A stretch of 6,227 nucleotides of DNA from Betaproteobacteria bacterium (GTDB lineage: Bacteria; Pseudomonadota; Gammaproteobacteria; Tethybacterales; Tethybacteraceae): NCBI GenBank assembly GCA_026710225.1, contig JAPORI010000081.1, positions 1 through 6,227 on the forward strand. The letters are read 5' to 3'. The position numbers were made by a program, and so were the translations under genes. The notes beneath the pieces were generated by a model. That model was not told the DNA's origin, did not search any database, and saw only the letters and a program-made list of their open reading frames with translations. The first letter of the stretch is position 1. Each line of letters begins with the position of its first letter. This document shows, piece by piece, positions 1 to 6,227 of this stretch.

Positions 1-1423
1 CCGATCTGATGCAGACCGACATTAACGCCCCGGGCAAAATCCCCAGCAGCACAAACATGGCGCCGTTGGCAGCAGCGATCAAGATGTAGGGAGTACCAAT
101 ACGCACTGCGGACGAACCCGTTTCCGGCTCGTCAAAATACATCAGTTTTATGATGCGCAGATAATAAAAGGCTCCGACCACCGAAAAAAGCACCGCCACA
201 ACTGCCAGCCACAACCAGCCGGCGGCTATAACCGCCTCGATCACCGCGAATTTTGCGTAAAAGCCCACCACCGGCGGGATGCCGGCCATCGACAGCATCA
301 AGATCGCAATCAGGGCCGCGACCACTCCGTTACGCTGCGCCATGCCGCGCAGATCAGTCAGTCGATCGACATCGGCGCCAACGCGCGAAAGCAATACAAT
401 CATTCCGAAGCCGCCCACCGTCATCAGAGCATAGGCAAAGATGTAAAAGGTTGCCGCGGCATATCCGCTGTCACTGCCGGCAATCACCCCCAGCAACACG
501 AAGCCGCTGTGCGCGATCGCCGAATAGGCGAGCATGCGCTTGAGATTTTCCTGGGCAATTGCGGCAACATTGCCTATCGCCAGCGAAGCGACCGCAACCA
601 CCGCCAGCAGGCCACTCCAGTCCGCCACCAGACTCGGGGCGGCTTCGGCAAGCATGCGCAGCAGCATCGCCAGAGCGGCGATCTTGGGAGCGCTGCCGAT
701 AAACAAGGTTACCGCAACCGGTGCACCGTGATAGACATCCGGCAACCACATGTGAAACGGTGCCGCGCCCAGCTTGAACGCGCATCCAACCACCACGAAA
801 ACCAGCCCCAGGGCAAGCACCGCAGCAGCCTCATCGTCCGCATCGGCAATCGCCTCGGCAACCTGTGGGATGAACAGGCTGCCGGTGGCGCCGTAGAGCA
901 TCGACATGCCGTAGAGCAGCAATCCGGAAGCCAGGGCGCCAAGCACGAAATACTTCATCGCCGCCTCAACTGCCGCAGAATTATCGCGGCGCATCGCAAT
1001 CATGGCGTAAAGCGACAGCGACATCAACTCCAGCCCCAGATACAGGGTTATGAAGCTGTTGGCGGCAATCAGCAACAACATGCCCTGAACTGCAAACAGC
1101 GCCAGGGCGCCATATTCGCCGCGCAGGAGGCTGCGCTCGTTGAGATAGTCGGCGCAGTAGGCCAGCGCTCCGGCCGCCGCCAGCAGCACCCCCATTTTCA
1201 GCAGGCTGACAAATTCACTGACCACAAACAGGCCGCGGTAGGTCTCAACGCGCGCAGTCGGCCAGATCATCAAAACGATCGCCGCGGCAATCAGCAAGCC
1301 GGCGATCGACGCGTAGTGCAACAGGCGCGGCGAAATCTTCATTGTCGCTGCGATCAGCAGCAGGCAGGAAGCAGCCAGCAGCCAGATTTCGGCGGCGGCG
1401 CTAGCAAAAGCGTAGTCGGCCAT
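1..1423 (-). CDS. nuoN: NADH-quinone oxidoreductase subunit N (3' end cut by window edge)
   Basis: This is one of the three antiporter-like, proton-translocating subunits in the membrane arm of complex I. It lies nearest to NuoK and NuoJ. The frame reads 474 residues without a stop to the left edge. E. coli NuoN has 485 residues, and the sequence here ends in a family-typical GILPGALMSV, so only a few C-terminal residues should be missing. Key residues are present: Glu132 in GLELMSLSLY, Lys217 and His224 in FKLGAAPFHMWLPDVYHGAP, Lys247 in GSAPKIAAL, His305 in LAYSAIAHSGF, and Lys391 in GFYAKF. These match E. coli E133, K217, K247 and K395. The lysine at the last site, where NuoM has a glutamate, is normal for NuoN. 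About 14 transmembrane helices are expected. The ATG shares its A with the nuoM stop (TGATG). A GGGAG Shine-Dalgarno sequence lies about 6 bases upstream, which fixes the start. It is the last nuo gene seen of the J-to-N run. Confidence 0.98.
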   Translation of the reverse strand, partial: MADYAFASAAAEIWLLAASCLLLIAATMKISPRLLHYASIAGLLIAAAIVLMIWPTARVETYRGLFVVSEFVSLLKMGVLLAAAGALAYCADYLNERSLLRGEYGALALFAVQGMLLLIAANSFITLYLGLELMSLSLYAMIAMRRDNSAAVEAAMKYFVLGALASGLLLYGMSMLYGATGSLFIPQVAEAIADADDEAAAVLALGLVFVVVGCAFKLGAAPFHMWLPDVYHGAPVAVTLFIGSAPKIAALAMLLRMLAEAAPSLVADWSGLLAVVAVASLAIGNVAAIAQENLKRMLAYSAIAHSGFVLLGVIAGSDSGYAAATFYIFAYALMTVGGFGMIVLLSRVGADVDRLTDLRGMAQRNGVVAALIAILMLSMAGIPPVVGFYAKFAVIEAVIAAGWLWLAVVAVLFSVVGAFYYLRIIKLMYFDEPETGSSAVRIGTPYILIAAANGAMFVLLGILPGALMSVCIRS

Positions 1424-2946
1424 CAAAGTCTCCCGGCAATCGCCGCCGGATTGACGACCGCGGCTTGATCCGCATCGGGAAGCTTGCCGGCATCGACATG
1501 AGCGAGCAACCCGTCAACGGTTGCGGCCATCGCTTCGGCAAGCGGCTGCGGCCATATCCCCAGCAGCAACACGAACGCGGCAAAGGCACCCAGAATAGCC
1601 GCTTCCCGCCGACTCAGGGCGCGCAGCGCCGCCACTGCGTCATTGGCAACCGAGCCGAATATGGCGCGCTTGTACATCCACAGGGTGTAGGCGGCGCCGG
1701 TAATCAGAGTGGTCGCAGCCAGCACCCCGACCCAGAAGTCGGCACGCAGTGCCGCCAGAATAACCATGAACTCACCGACAAAGCCGCTGGTGCCGGGCAG
1801 GCCGGCATTGGCCATCGCAAACAGCAGCAAGAACGCGGCATAGACCGGCATGGTGTTGGCAACCCCGCCATAGTCTCCGATCTGACGGGTATGCATCCGG
1901 TCATATAAAACCCCGATGCAAAAGAACATCGCCCCGGAGACGAATCCGTGCGAGATCATCTGCACCATGGCGCCGGCCATTCCCAGTTCATCGAAAACGA
2001 ACAGTCCGAGGGTGACGAAACCCATGTGGGCAATCGACGAATAGGCAACCAGTTTCTTCATGTCCTTTTGCGCCAGGGCAACCAGCCCGATGTAGACGAT
2101 CGCAATCAGCGACAGGACGATCATCAGCCAGGCATATTCCTGGGAAGCATCCGGCACAATCGGCAGCGACAGGCGCAAGAAACCGTAGCCGCCGAGCTTG
2201 AGCATCACCGCCGCCAGCACGATCGATCCGCCGGTGGGAGCCTCGACATGGGCATCCGGCAGCCAGGTGTGCACCGGAACCATCGGCACCTTGACGGCAA
2301 ACGCAGCCAGGAACGCAAAGAACACCAGCGCCTGCACCGGCATCGCCAGCGGCAGCGCGTGCAGCGCGGCAAAGGAGAATTCACCGGCGCTGCCGCCCAG
2401 ATACAGCAGCGCCACCAGCATCAGCAGCGAACCGAGCAGGGTGTAGAGGAAGAACTTGATCGCGGCATATACCCGCCGCTCGCCGCCCCAGACCCCGATG
2501 ACCAGAAACAGCGGGATCAGGGTTGCCTCCCAGAACACATAGAACAGGATCGCATCGGCAGCGGCAAACACGCCGTTCACGAATCCGCACATCAGCAGGA
2601 AGGCGCCCATGTAGTGGGCAACCCGGCGGGTGATCGATTCCCAGCCGGCAACCACCGCCAGCAGGGTGATGATCGCATTGAGCACAATCAGCGGCATCGA
2701 GATGCCGTCGACTCCCAGAGCATAGTTGATCCCGTAGCTTTCGATCCACACATGCGTCTCGGTCATCTGCAAGTCGGCGACGCTGCTGTCGAAACCGGCC
2801 GCCATTGCCACCGCCAGCACCAGCACCAATGCGGCCAGGGCCGCGGCCGCGACGCGCACCTGGAAATCCGGGCGCCGCATCGCACCCATCCCCAGCAGCA
2901 GGCAGCCGCCAAGCAGCGGCACCCAGATGAGCAGCGAAAGCAGCAT
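1423..2946 (-). CDS. nuoM: NADH-quinone oxidoreductase subunit M
   Basis: This is the middle antiporter-like subunit of the complex I membrane arm, an inner-membrane proton channel with about 14 transmembrane helices. The product has 507 residues (E. coli NuoM has 509) and is intact. Diagnostic segments are VFWEATLIPLFLVIGVWGG with Glu140 (E. coli E144), FAVKVPMVPVHTWLPDAHVE with Lys219 and His226 (K234, H241), VMLKLGGYG with Lys250 (K265), VAYSSIAHMGF with His307 (H322), MISHGFVSGAMFF with His333 (H348), and LPGTSGFVGEF with Glu392 (E407). The offset to E. coli is a constant 15 from Lys219 on. About 30 residues follow the last hydrophobic segment as a soluble tail. The ATG comes directly after the nuoL TAG with no gap. 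A GGGAGG Shine-Dalgarno sequence lies 7 bases upstream, inside the end of nuoL, so translation is probably coupled to nuoL. The stop overlaps the nuoN start by one base. I see no frameshift or missing residue. Confidence 0.99.
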   Translation of the reverse strand: MLLSLLIWVPLLGGCLLLGMGAMRRPDFQVRVAAAALAALVLVLAVAMAAGFDSSVADLQMTETHVWIESYGINYALGVDGISMPLIVLNAIITLLAVVAGWESITRRVAHYMGAFLLMCGFVNGVFAAADAILFYVFWEATLIPLFLVIGVWGGERRVYAAIKFFLYTLLGSLLMLVALLYLGGSAGEFSFAALHALPLAMPVQALVFFAFLAAFAVKVPMVPVHTWLPDAHVEAPTGGSIVLAAVMLKLGGYGFLRLSLPIVPDASQEYAWLMIVLSLIAIVYIGLVALAQKDMKKLVAYSSIAHMGFVTLGLFVFDELGMAGAMVQMISHGFVSGAMFFCIGVLYDRMHTRQIGDYGGVANTMPVYAAFLLLFAMANAGLPGTSGFVGEFMVILAALRADFWVGVLAATTLITGAAYTLWMYKRAIFGSVANDAVAALRALSRREAAILGAFAAFVLLLGIWPQPLAEAMAATVDGLLAHVDAGKLPDADQAAVVNPAAIAGRL

Positions 2947-4905
2947 CTAGCGCCCTCCCAGCAGCCAGGCCGCCAGGCCGGCCAGGAAGATGATCATCAC
3001 GAATGCATAGTGATAGAAGCGGCCGCTTTGCAGGCTGCGGGTGCTGCGGGCGACGGCGGCAACCATCCCGGCACCGCCGTTGATGATCCCGTCGATTACG
3101 GTAACATCAATGCCGCGCCACAGGGCGCGGCCGATCCGGCGCGCTCCGCGGGCGAACACCAGTTCATTGAACTCGTCGCAACCATACTTGGCCAGCAAAA
3201 CCCGATAGACAGGTCCGCAACCGGCGGCGATTGACGCGGGCAGGCCCGGGAACATCGTGTAGATGGCAAACGCCAGCACCATTCCGGCACCGGCTGCATA
3301 GAACACCGGAGTGACAACCGCATGCCTGACCATTTCCGCCGGTGAGGATACGATTTCCCGCAAGGCGGCGAGCGGATCGCGCCCTTCGGCCAGGAATATC
3401 GATCCGGCCAGCCAGTCGCCAGCCAGCAGCATCGGTTCAAGCAGCAGCCAGCCGGCCACCAGCGACGGCACTGCCAGCACGACCAGCGGCAGGGTTATCT
3501 GCCAGGGACTCTCGCGGACATGGTCAAAACTCTCCGCGCTGCCGCGATAGCCGCCGTGAAACACCAGCGCCAGCAGCCGGAACGAGTAGAAGGAAGTGAC
3601 AAAGGCCGCCGCGATCAATGCAAAGTGAACCGCGGCGGCTCCCGGCAGGGAAGCATGTCCGACCGCCTCGATGATCGCATCCTTGGAAAAGAATCCGGCC
3701 AGCGGCGGAATTCCGCACAGAGCCAGCGAACCGATCAGCGCGGTGGCATAGGTGATTGGCATCCGCCGCATCAGCCCCCCCATCTGCCGCATGTCCTGCT
3801 GGTGATGCAGCGCCACGATCACCGAACCGGCACCAAGAAAAAGCAGCGCCTTGAAAAAGGCGTGCGTAGCCAGATGAAAGATCGCCGCCGAATAGGCGGA
3901 AGCACCCAGCGCGGCAGTCATGTAGCCTAACTGCGACAGGGTCGAATAGGCGACCACCCGCTTGATGTCGTGCTGCACCAGTCCAAGCAGAGCCATCGAG
4001 AACGCGGTTATCCCGCCGACGATCAGCACCACGGTAAGCGCAGTGTCCGACATCTCGAACAGCGGCGACATCCTGGCGACCATGAAGATGCCGGCGGTTA
4101 CCATGGTCGCGGCATGAATCAGCGCCGAGATCGGGGTTGGCCCCTCCATCGAATCCGGCAGCCAGACATGGAGGGGAAACTGCGCCGACTTGCCCATCGC
4201 GCCAATGAACAGCGCGATCGCGGCGACGGTTGCAACCGGCCAGGAGATGTCACCCCACAACGGGATGCTGCCGTCAGCCAGCCGCTCGCGCTCGGCAAAT
4301 ACCTGCGCATAGTCCAGCGATCCGAGCTGGGCGAGAATCAGGCCGATGCCGATCAGGAAACCGAAGTCGCCGACCCGGTTGACCAGAAACGCCTTGAGAT
4401 TGGCGTGCACCGCGCTGGGCCGGGTGAACCAGAAGCCGATCAAAAGATAGGAGACCAGTCCCACCGCCTCCCAGCCGAAGAACAGCTGCATGAAGTTGTT
4501 GGCCATCACCAGCATCAGCATCGCAAAGGTGAACAGGGCGATGTAGGAGAAAAAGCGCTGATAGCCGGCATCGTCCTTCATGTAGCCCATCGTGTAGATG
4601 TGCACCATCAGCGACACGAAGGTAACCACCACCATCATCACCGATGTCAGGCCGTCGATCATGAAGCCGACCGCCAGCGACAGATCGCCGGCAACCACCC
4701 ACTGATACCAGTCGAAATTGATTACCACCCCGGTATTGAAAATCTTGCGCGCAATCACCACCGACAGCACCAGGGAAGCGCCGACCGCCAGAATCGCCGT
4801 GGCGGCCGAAGCCTGCCGGCCGATCCGGCGCCCGAACAGCCCGACTACCAATGCCGCGAGCAGGGGCAGCATCGGCACGCTGACGATCACCTGCTGGATG
4901 TTCAT
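2947..4905 (-). CDS. nuoL: NADH-quinone oxidoreductase subunit L
   Basis: This is the distal antiporter-like subunit of complex I. It carries the terminal proton channel and the long lateral helix that lies along NuoM and NuoN. The product has 652 residues, longer than E. coli NuoL (613) but normal for many beta- and gammaproteobacteria. Key sites visible are Glu146 in FFGWEAVGLVSYLLIGFW, Asp180 in NRVGDFGF, Lys239 and His246 in GAMGKSAQFPLHVWLPDSM, His264 in ALIHAATMVTAG, His344, His348 and Lys352 in FHLATHAFFKALLFLGAG, and Lys408-Asp409 in GFFSKDAI. They correspond to E. coli E144, D178, K229, H254, H334, H338, K342 and K399. The stretch from about residue 560 to 625, with few long hydrophobic runs, fits the lateral helix. 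A final transmembrane helix follows at about 632-650. The ATG overlaps the nuoK stop (ATGA), with GGAGG about 8 bases upstream. The stop TAG abuts the nuoM ATG. Confidence 0.99.
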   Translation of the reverse strand: MNIQQVIVSVPMLPLLAALVVGLFGRRIGRQASAATAILAVGASLVLSVVIARKIFNTGVVINFDWYQWVVAGDLSLAVGFMIDGLTSVMMVVVTFVSLMVHIYTMGYMKDDAGYQRFFSYIALFTFAMLMLVMANNFMQLFFGWEAVGLVSYLLIGFWFTRPSAVHANLKAFLVNRVGDFGFLIGIGLILAQLGSLDYAQVFAERERLADGSIPLWGDISWPVATVAAIALFIGAMGKSAQFPLHVWLPDSMEGPTPISALIHAATMVTAGIFMVARMSPLFEMSDTALTVVLIVGGITAFSMALLGLVQHDIKRVVAYSTLSQLGYMTAALGASAYSAAIFHLATHAFFKALLFLGAGSVIVALHHQQDMRQMGGLMRRMPITYATALIGSLALCGIPPLAGFFSKDAIIEAVGHASLPGAAAVHFALIAAAFVTSFYSFRLLALVFHGGYRGSAESFDHVRESPWQITLPLVVLAVPSLVAGWLLLEPMLLAGDWLAGSIFLAEGRDPLAALREIVSSPAEMVRHAVVTPVFYAAGAGMVLAFAIYTMFPGLPASIAAGCGPVYRVLLAKYGCDEFNELVFARGARRIGRALWRGIDVTVIDGIINGGAGMVAAVARSTRSLQSGRFYHYAFVMIIFLAGLAAWLLGGR

Positions 4906-5210
4906 CCCTTCAGCCTCCCCCAGTCATCGACATTGATCGAGCGGCGCAGCCGGAAGGCGGCAACCAGAATCGCCAGACCGATTGCGCTTTCGGCGGCGGC
5001 GACGGTAAGAATGAAGAACACGAACACCGATCCGGCCAGATCATCGGTGTAACTGCCGATGGCGACGAAATTGATGTTGACCGCCAGCAGCATCAATTCG
5101 ATCGCCATGAGCACGATCAGAACATTCTTGCGGTTGAGAAAGATGCCGACGATGCCAATCAGAAACAGGATCGACCCGAGTGTAAGGTAGTGAGCCAGCG
5201 ATATCTCCAT
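4902..5210 (-). CDS. nuoK: NADH-quinone oxidoreductase subunit K
   Basis: This is a small inner-membrane subunit of complex I, homologous to MrpC and mitochondrial ND4L. It sits between NuoJ and NuoN and passes the conformational or electrostatic signal from the quinone site to the pumps. The product has 102 residues (E. coli has 100). It has three transmembrane helices, at about residues 4-24, 30-50 and 60-85. The two essential buried glutamates are present: Glu38 in MAIELMLLAVNINFVA and Glu74 in TVAAAESAIGLAI (E. coli E36 and E72). The C-terminal tail with DDWGRLKG is typical of the family. The ATG overlaps the nuoJ stop by one base (TGATG). A purine run, GGGGAGGG, lies about 10 bases upstream. 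The stop overlaps the nuoL start by four bases (ATGA), which suggests coupled translation and near-equal output of the subunits. Confidence 0.98.
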   Translation of the reverse strand: MEISLAHYLTLGSILFLIGIVGIFLNRKNVLIVLMAIELMLLAVNINFVAIGSYTDDLAGSVFVFFILTVAAAESAIGLAILVAAFRLRRSINVDDWGRLKG

Positions 5211-5881
5211 CAGCTGCCACCCTCCCCGTCTGACTGCTTGCCTGGTTTGCCGGCATCCTCGCCAGCAGCCGATTCAACCGGCTTGACCGCTTCGATTTGC
5301 AGCACCCGCACCCGCTGGGCCGGATCGACCGCCACCTGCACCGCCGGGTCGATCGACTTGTTCTCCTTGCGCCGGCGCAATGTCAGCACGATCGCGGCAA
5401 CTATCGCAACCAGCAGAATCACCGCCGCCGCCTCGAAGGCGAGCAGATAGTCGGTATACAGGATGCGCCCCAACTCGGCGGTATTGCTTTCACCGGCGGC
5501 ATAGGACTTGGGGTTCGGATGCGCCTGCAAGTCGAACAATCCGGAATTGGCGACCAGATACATCTGCACTCCGAGGCCGGCGGCAACCACCAGCCCTACC
5601 GGCAAATAGTTCCAGAATCCCTCCCGCAGCCGATCGAAGTTGATGTCGAGCATCATCACCACGAACAAAAACAGCACCATCACCGCCCCGACATAGACCA
5701 GCACCAGCACTATCGCCAGAAACTCGGCTCCCAGCAGCAGCCACAGCACCGCCGCGGCGACAAACGCAACCACCAGCAGCAGTGCGCAGTGCACCGGGTT
5801 GCGCATCGTTACCACTCCCGCACCGGCGGCCAGCAGCAGCGCAGCAAAAAGGTAGAACAAAATGCCTTGCAGTTCAGGCAT
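5210..5881 (-). CDS. nuoJ: NADH-quinone oxidoreductase subunit J
   Basis: This is the membrane subunit of complex I homologous to mitochondrial ND6. Its third helix holds the pi-bulge that changes shape during turnover and gates the proton path. The product has 223 residues from the ATG. Five transmembrane helices are visible, at about 6-24, 32-50, 53-78, 93-111 and 143-168. The conserved core GAEFLAIVLVLVYVGAVMVL runs from residue 51, with Tyr63 matching E. coli Tyr59, and continues as FLFVVMMLDINF. After the last helix there is a soluble tail of about 55 residues. It is basic at first (RRRKENK), has a DPAxQVxV-like stretch, and ends in a Gly/Glu/Asp/Ser-rich segment. E. coli NuoJ is shorter (184). 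A TTG codon sits directly before the ATG and could extend the protein by one residue; ATG is preferred. The upstream sequence has no good Shine-Dalgarno match, unlike the four following genes. Its 5' neighbour is the tilS-like gene rather than nuoI. Confidence 0.97.
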   Translation of the reverse strand: MPELQGILFYLFAALLLAAGAGVVTMRNPVHCALLLVVAFVAAAVLWLLLGAEFLAIVLVLVYVGAVMVLFLFVVMMLDINFDRLREGFWNYLPVGLVVAAGLGVQMYLVANSGLFDLQAHPNPKSYAAGESNTAELGRILYTDYLLAFEAAAVILLVAIVAAIVLTLRRRKENKSIDPAVQVAVDPAQRVRVLQIEAVKPVESAAGEDAGKPGKQSDGEGGS

Positions 5882-5938
5882 CAAACAGTGAATCCGGTAA
5901 AGTGGTTCAAAAACCCTGATTCTACCCGCCTGCGCAGC
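5882..5938 (-). other. Intergenic gap upstream of nuoJ; possible leader or promoter region
   Basis: This 57-base stretch between the tilS-like stop and the nuoJ ATG is the only non-coding DNA in the window. It is visibly richer in A and T than its surroundings. Read on the minus strand it contains TAGAAT (5924-5919), which resembles a -10 box, but nothing resembling a -35 box lies 16-18 bases upstream; the nearest is TTGCAC, 26 bases away inside the tilS-like gene. GGTT/AACC could form a 4-bp stem (in GGTTTTTGAACC, around 5904-5915), which is too weak to call a terminator. No Shine-Dalgarno sequence precedes the nuoJ ATG; CCGGA lies too far upstream. The gap may hold the start of a nuoJ-to-nuoN transcript or be a simple spacer in a longer operon. 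The sequence does not decide between these. Confidence 0.3.
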
Positions 5939-6227
5939 TCATTCCTGCCAGTGCAAGACATCGCCGCGGGCTACCAGCTGCAATTGCCCTCTGGCGAAAA
6001 GGCGCCCGGCCGCCGAGGCGGCGGCTATCTGCCGGGCAATCTCGCCCAGGTGCCGCTGCGCCGGCGGCGGCATACCCCGCCGGACGAAGTTCCACAGCAG
6101 CCAGTTGCGCAGCCGCGGCTGCCCGAGTTTGGCCAGTTGCGAGCGACGCAGCCGACCGCGCTCGTCGCGGGCTTCCTGGTCATCAGCCGCGGCCAACTCG
6201 TCAAGCAACCCGGCGGCCTCTTGCGCA
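5939..6227 (-). CDS. tilS: Probable tRNA(Ile)-lysidine synthase, C-terminal part (5' end cut by window edge)
   Basis: The frame is open from the right edge to a TGA at 5941-5939 and gives 95 residues, so the true start lies outside the window. A TTG at 6208 is internal and is not a likely start, because coding-like sequence (AQEAAG) continues upstream of it. The fragment resembles the region of TilS after the ATP-pyrophosphatase domain, which helps bind the tRNA. It has LLDELAAADDQEA, then a helix with LGQPRLRNWLLWNFVRRG, the PPPAQRHLGEIARQI stretch typical of this domain, and a short beta-type ending QLQLVARGDVLHW. TilS converts C34 of the tRNA-Ile anticodon to lysidine in the cytoplasm, using ATP and lysine. 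The SGGxDS ATP-binding motif would lie upstream and cannot be checked here. The protein ends about where the further C-terminal domain of E. coli TilS would begin, so this looks like a short form. The family call rests on pattern resemblance only. Confidence 0.7.
   Translation of the reverse strand, partial: AQEAAGLLDELAAADDQEARDERGRLRRSQLAKLGQPRLRNWLLWNFVRRGMPPPAQRHLGEIARQIAAASAAGRLFARGQLQLVARGDVLHWQE

Noticed and set aside
511..520. GCGATCGC octamer, also present near 4212, considered as an iterated palindrome.
   Set aside because: I noticed only two copies. Both fall in coding sequence where Ala-Ile or Ile-Ala codon pairs produce the word in GC-rich DNA, so there is no sign of a dispersed repeat family.
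1..1423. Lysine (residue 391) in NuoN where the corresponding NuoM channel has a glutamate.
   Set aside because: This is the normal state for NuoN (E. coli K395), so it is not an unusual substitution.
509..1468. Long plus-strand open frame (319 residues) opposite nuoN and the end of nuoM.
   Set aside because: Through nuoN it is in exact codon register with the antisense gene, so it is interrupted only where the sense gene uses TTA, CTA or TCA, which are rare here. Its product is rich in Gln, His and Arg with no recognisable fold, while the minus strand encodes a clear NuoN.
1948..3234. Long plus-strand open frame (428 residues) opposite nuoM and the end of nuoL.
   Set aside because: It shows the same codon-register effect. 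nuoL and nuoM share a frame because the TAG abuts the ATG, so the antisense frame runs through both. The product is low-complexity Gln/His/Arg/Asp-rich sequence with no family resemblance.
3970..5052. Long plus-strand open frame (360 residues) opposite nuoL and part of nuoK.
   Set aside because: It is in codon register with nuoL and explained by avoidance of TTA, CTA and TCA in the sense gene. The product is His/Gln/Arg-rich and resembles no known protein.
5904..5915. Small inverted repeat GGTT/AACC next to a T run in the gap, considered as a terminator for the tilS-like gene.
   Set aside because: The stem would be only 4 bp and A/T-containing, and the T run lies in the loop rather than after the stem, so it does not fit an intrinsic terminator.

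Overview
The window is a block of respiratory complex I (proton-translocating NADH:quinone oxidoreductase, NDH-1) genes. All of them lie on the minus strand and read from right to left. In transcription order the layout is: the 3' end of a gene that looks like tilS (tRNA-Ile lysidine synthetase, 5939 to the right edge), a 57-base gap, then nuoJ (5210-5881), nuoK (4902-5210), nuoL (2947-4905), nuoM (1423-2946) and nuoN (from 1423 off the left edge). There is essentially no non-coding DNA apart from the short gap upstream of nuoJ. No RNA genes, insertion sequences, CRISPR arrays, long repeats or convincing terminators were seen.

The five nuo genes encode five of the seven hydrophobic subunits of the membrane arm. 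NuoL, NuoM and NuoN are the three antiporter-like proton-pumping subunits. NuoJ and NuoK sit between them and the quinone-proximal part, and carry the pi-bulge helix (NuoJ) and the two buried glutamates (NuoK) that link quinone reduction to the proton channels. Every key buried Glu, Lys and His that I know from the E. coli proteins can be found at the expected place, and no frame is broken, so this should be a functional pump module. The genes are packed for translational coupling: TGATG at J/K, ATGA at K/L, TAG immediately followed by ATG at L/M, and TGATG at M/N. Each of the four downstream genes has a purine-rich Shine-Dalgarno sequence (GGAGG- or GGGAG-type) at its start.

The DNA is GC-rich by eye, and codons such as TTA, CTA and TCA are scarce. 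NuoL of 652 residues, NuoM of 507 residues, the NuoN motif around FKLGAAPFHMWLPDVYHGAP and the basic/acidic tail on NuoJ suggest a beta- or gammaproteobacterium. This is judged from family resemblance only, and the genus cannot be told.

The main oddity is context. In the usual nuoA-to-nuoN cluster nuoJ follows nuoI, but here it follows the tilS-like gene and no other nuo gene lies between. This implies that the complex I genes are split into at least two loci in this genome. I found no evidence of a novel system. The long plus-strand open frames opposite nuoN, nuoM and nuoL are artefacts of codon usage.
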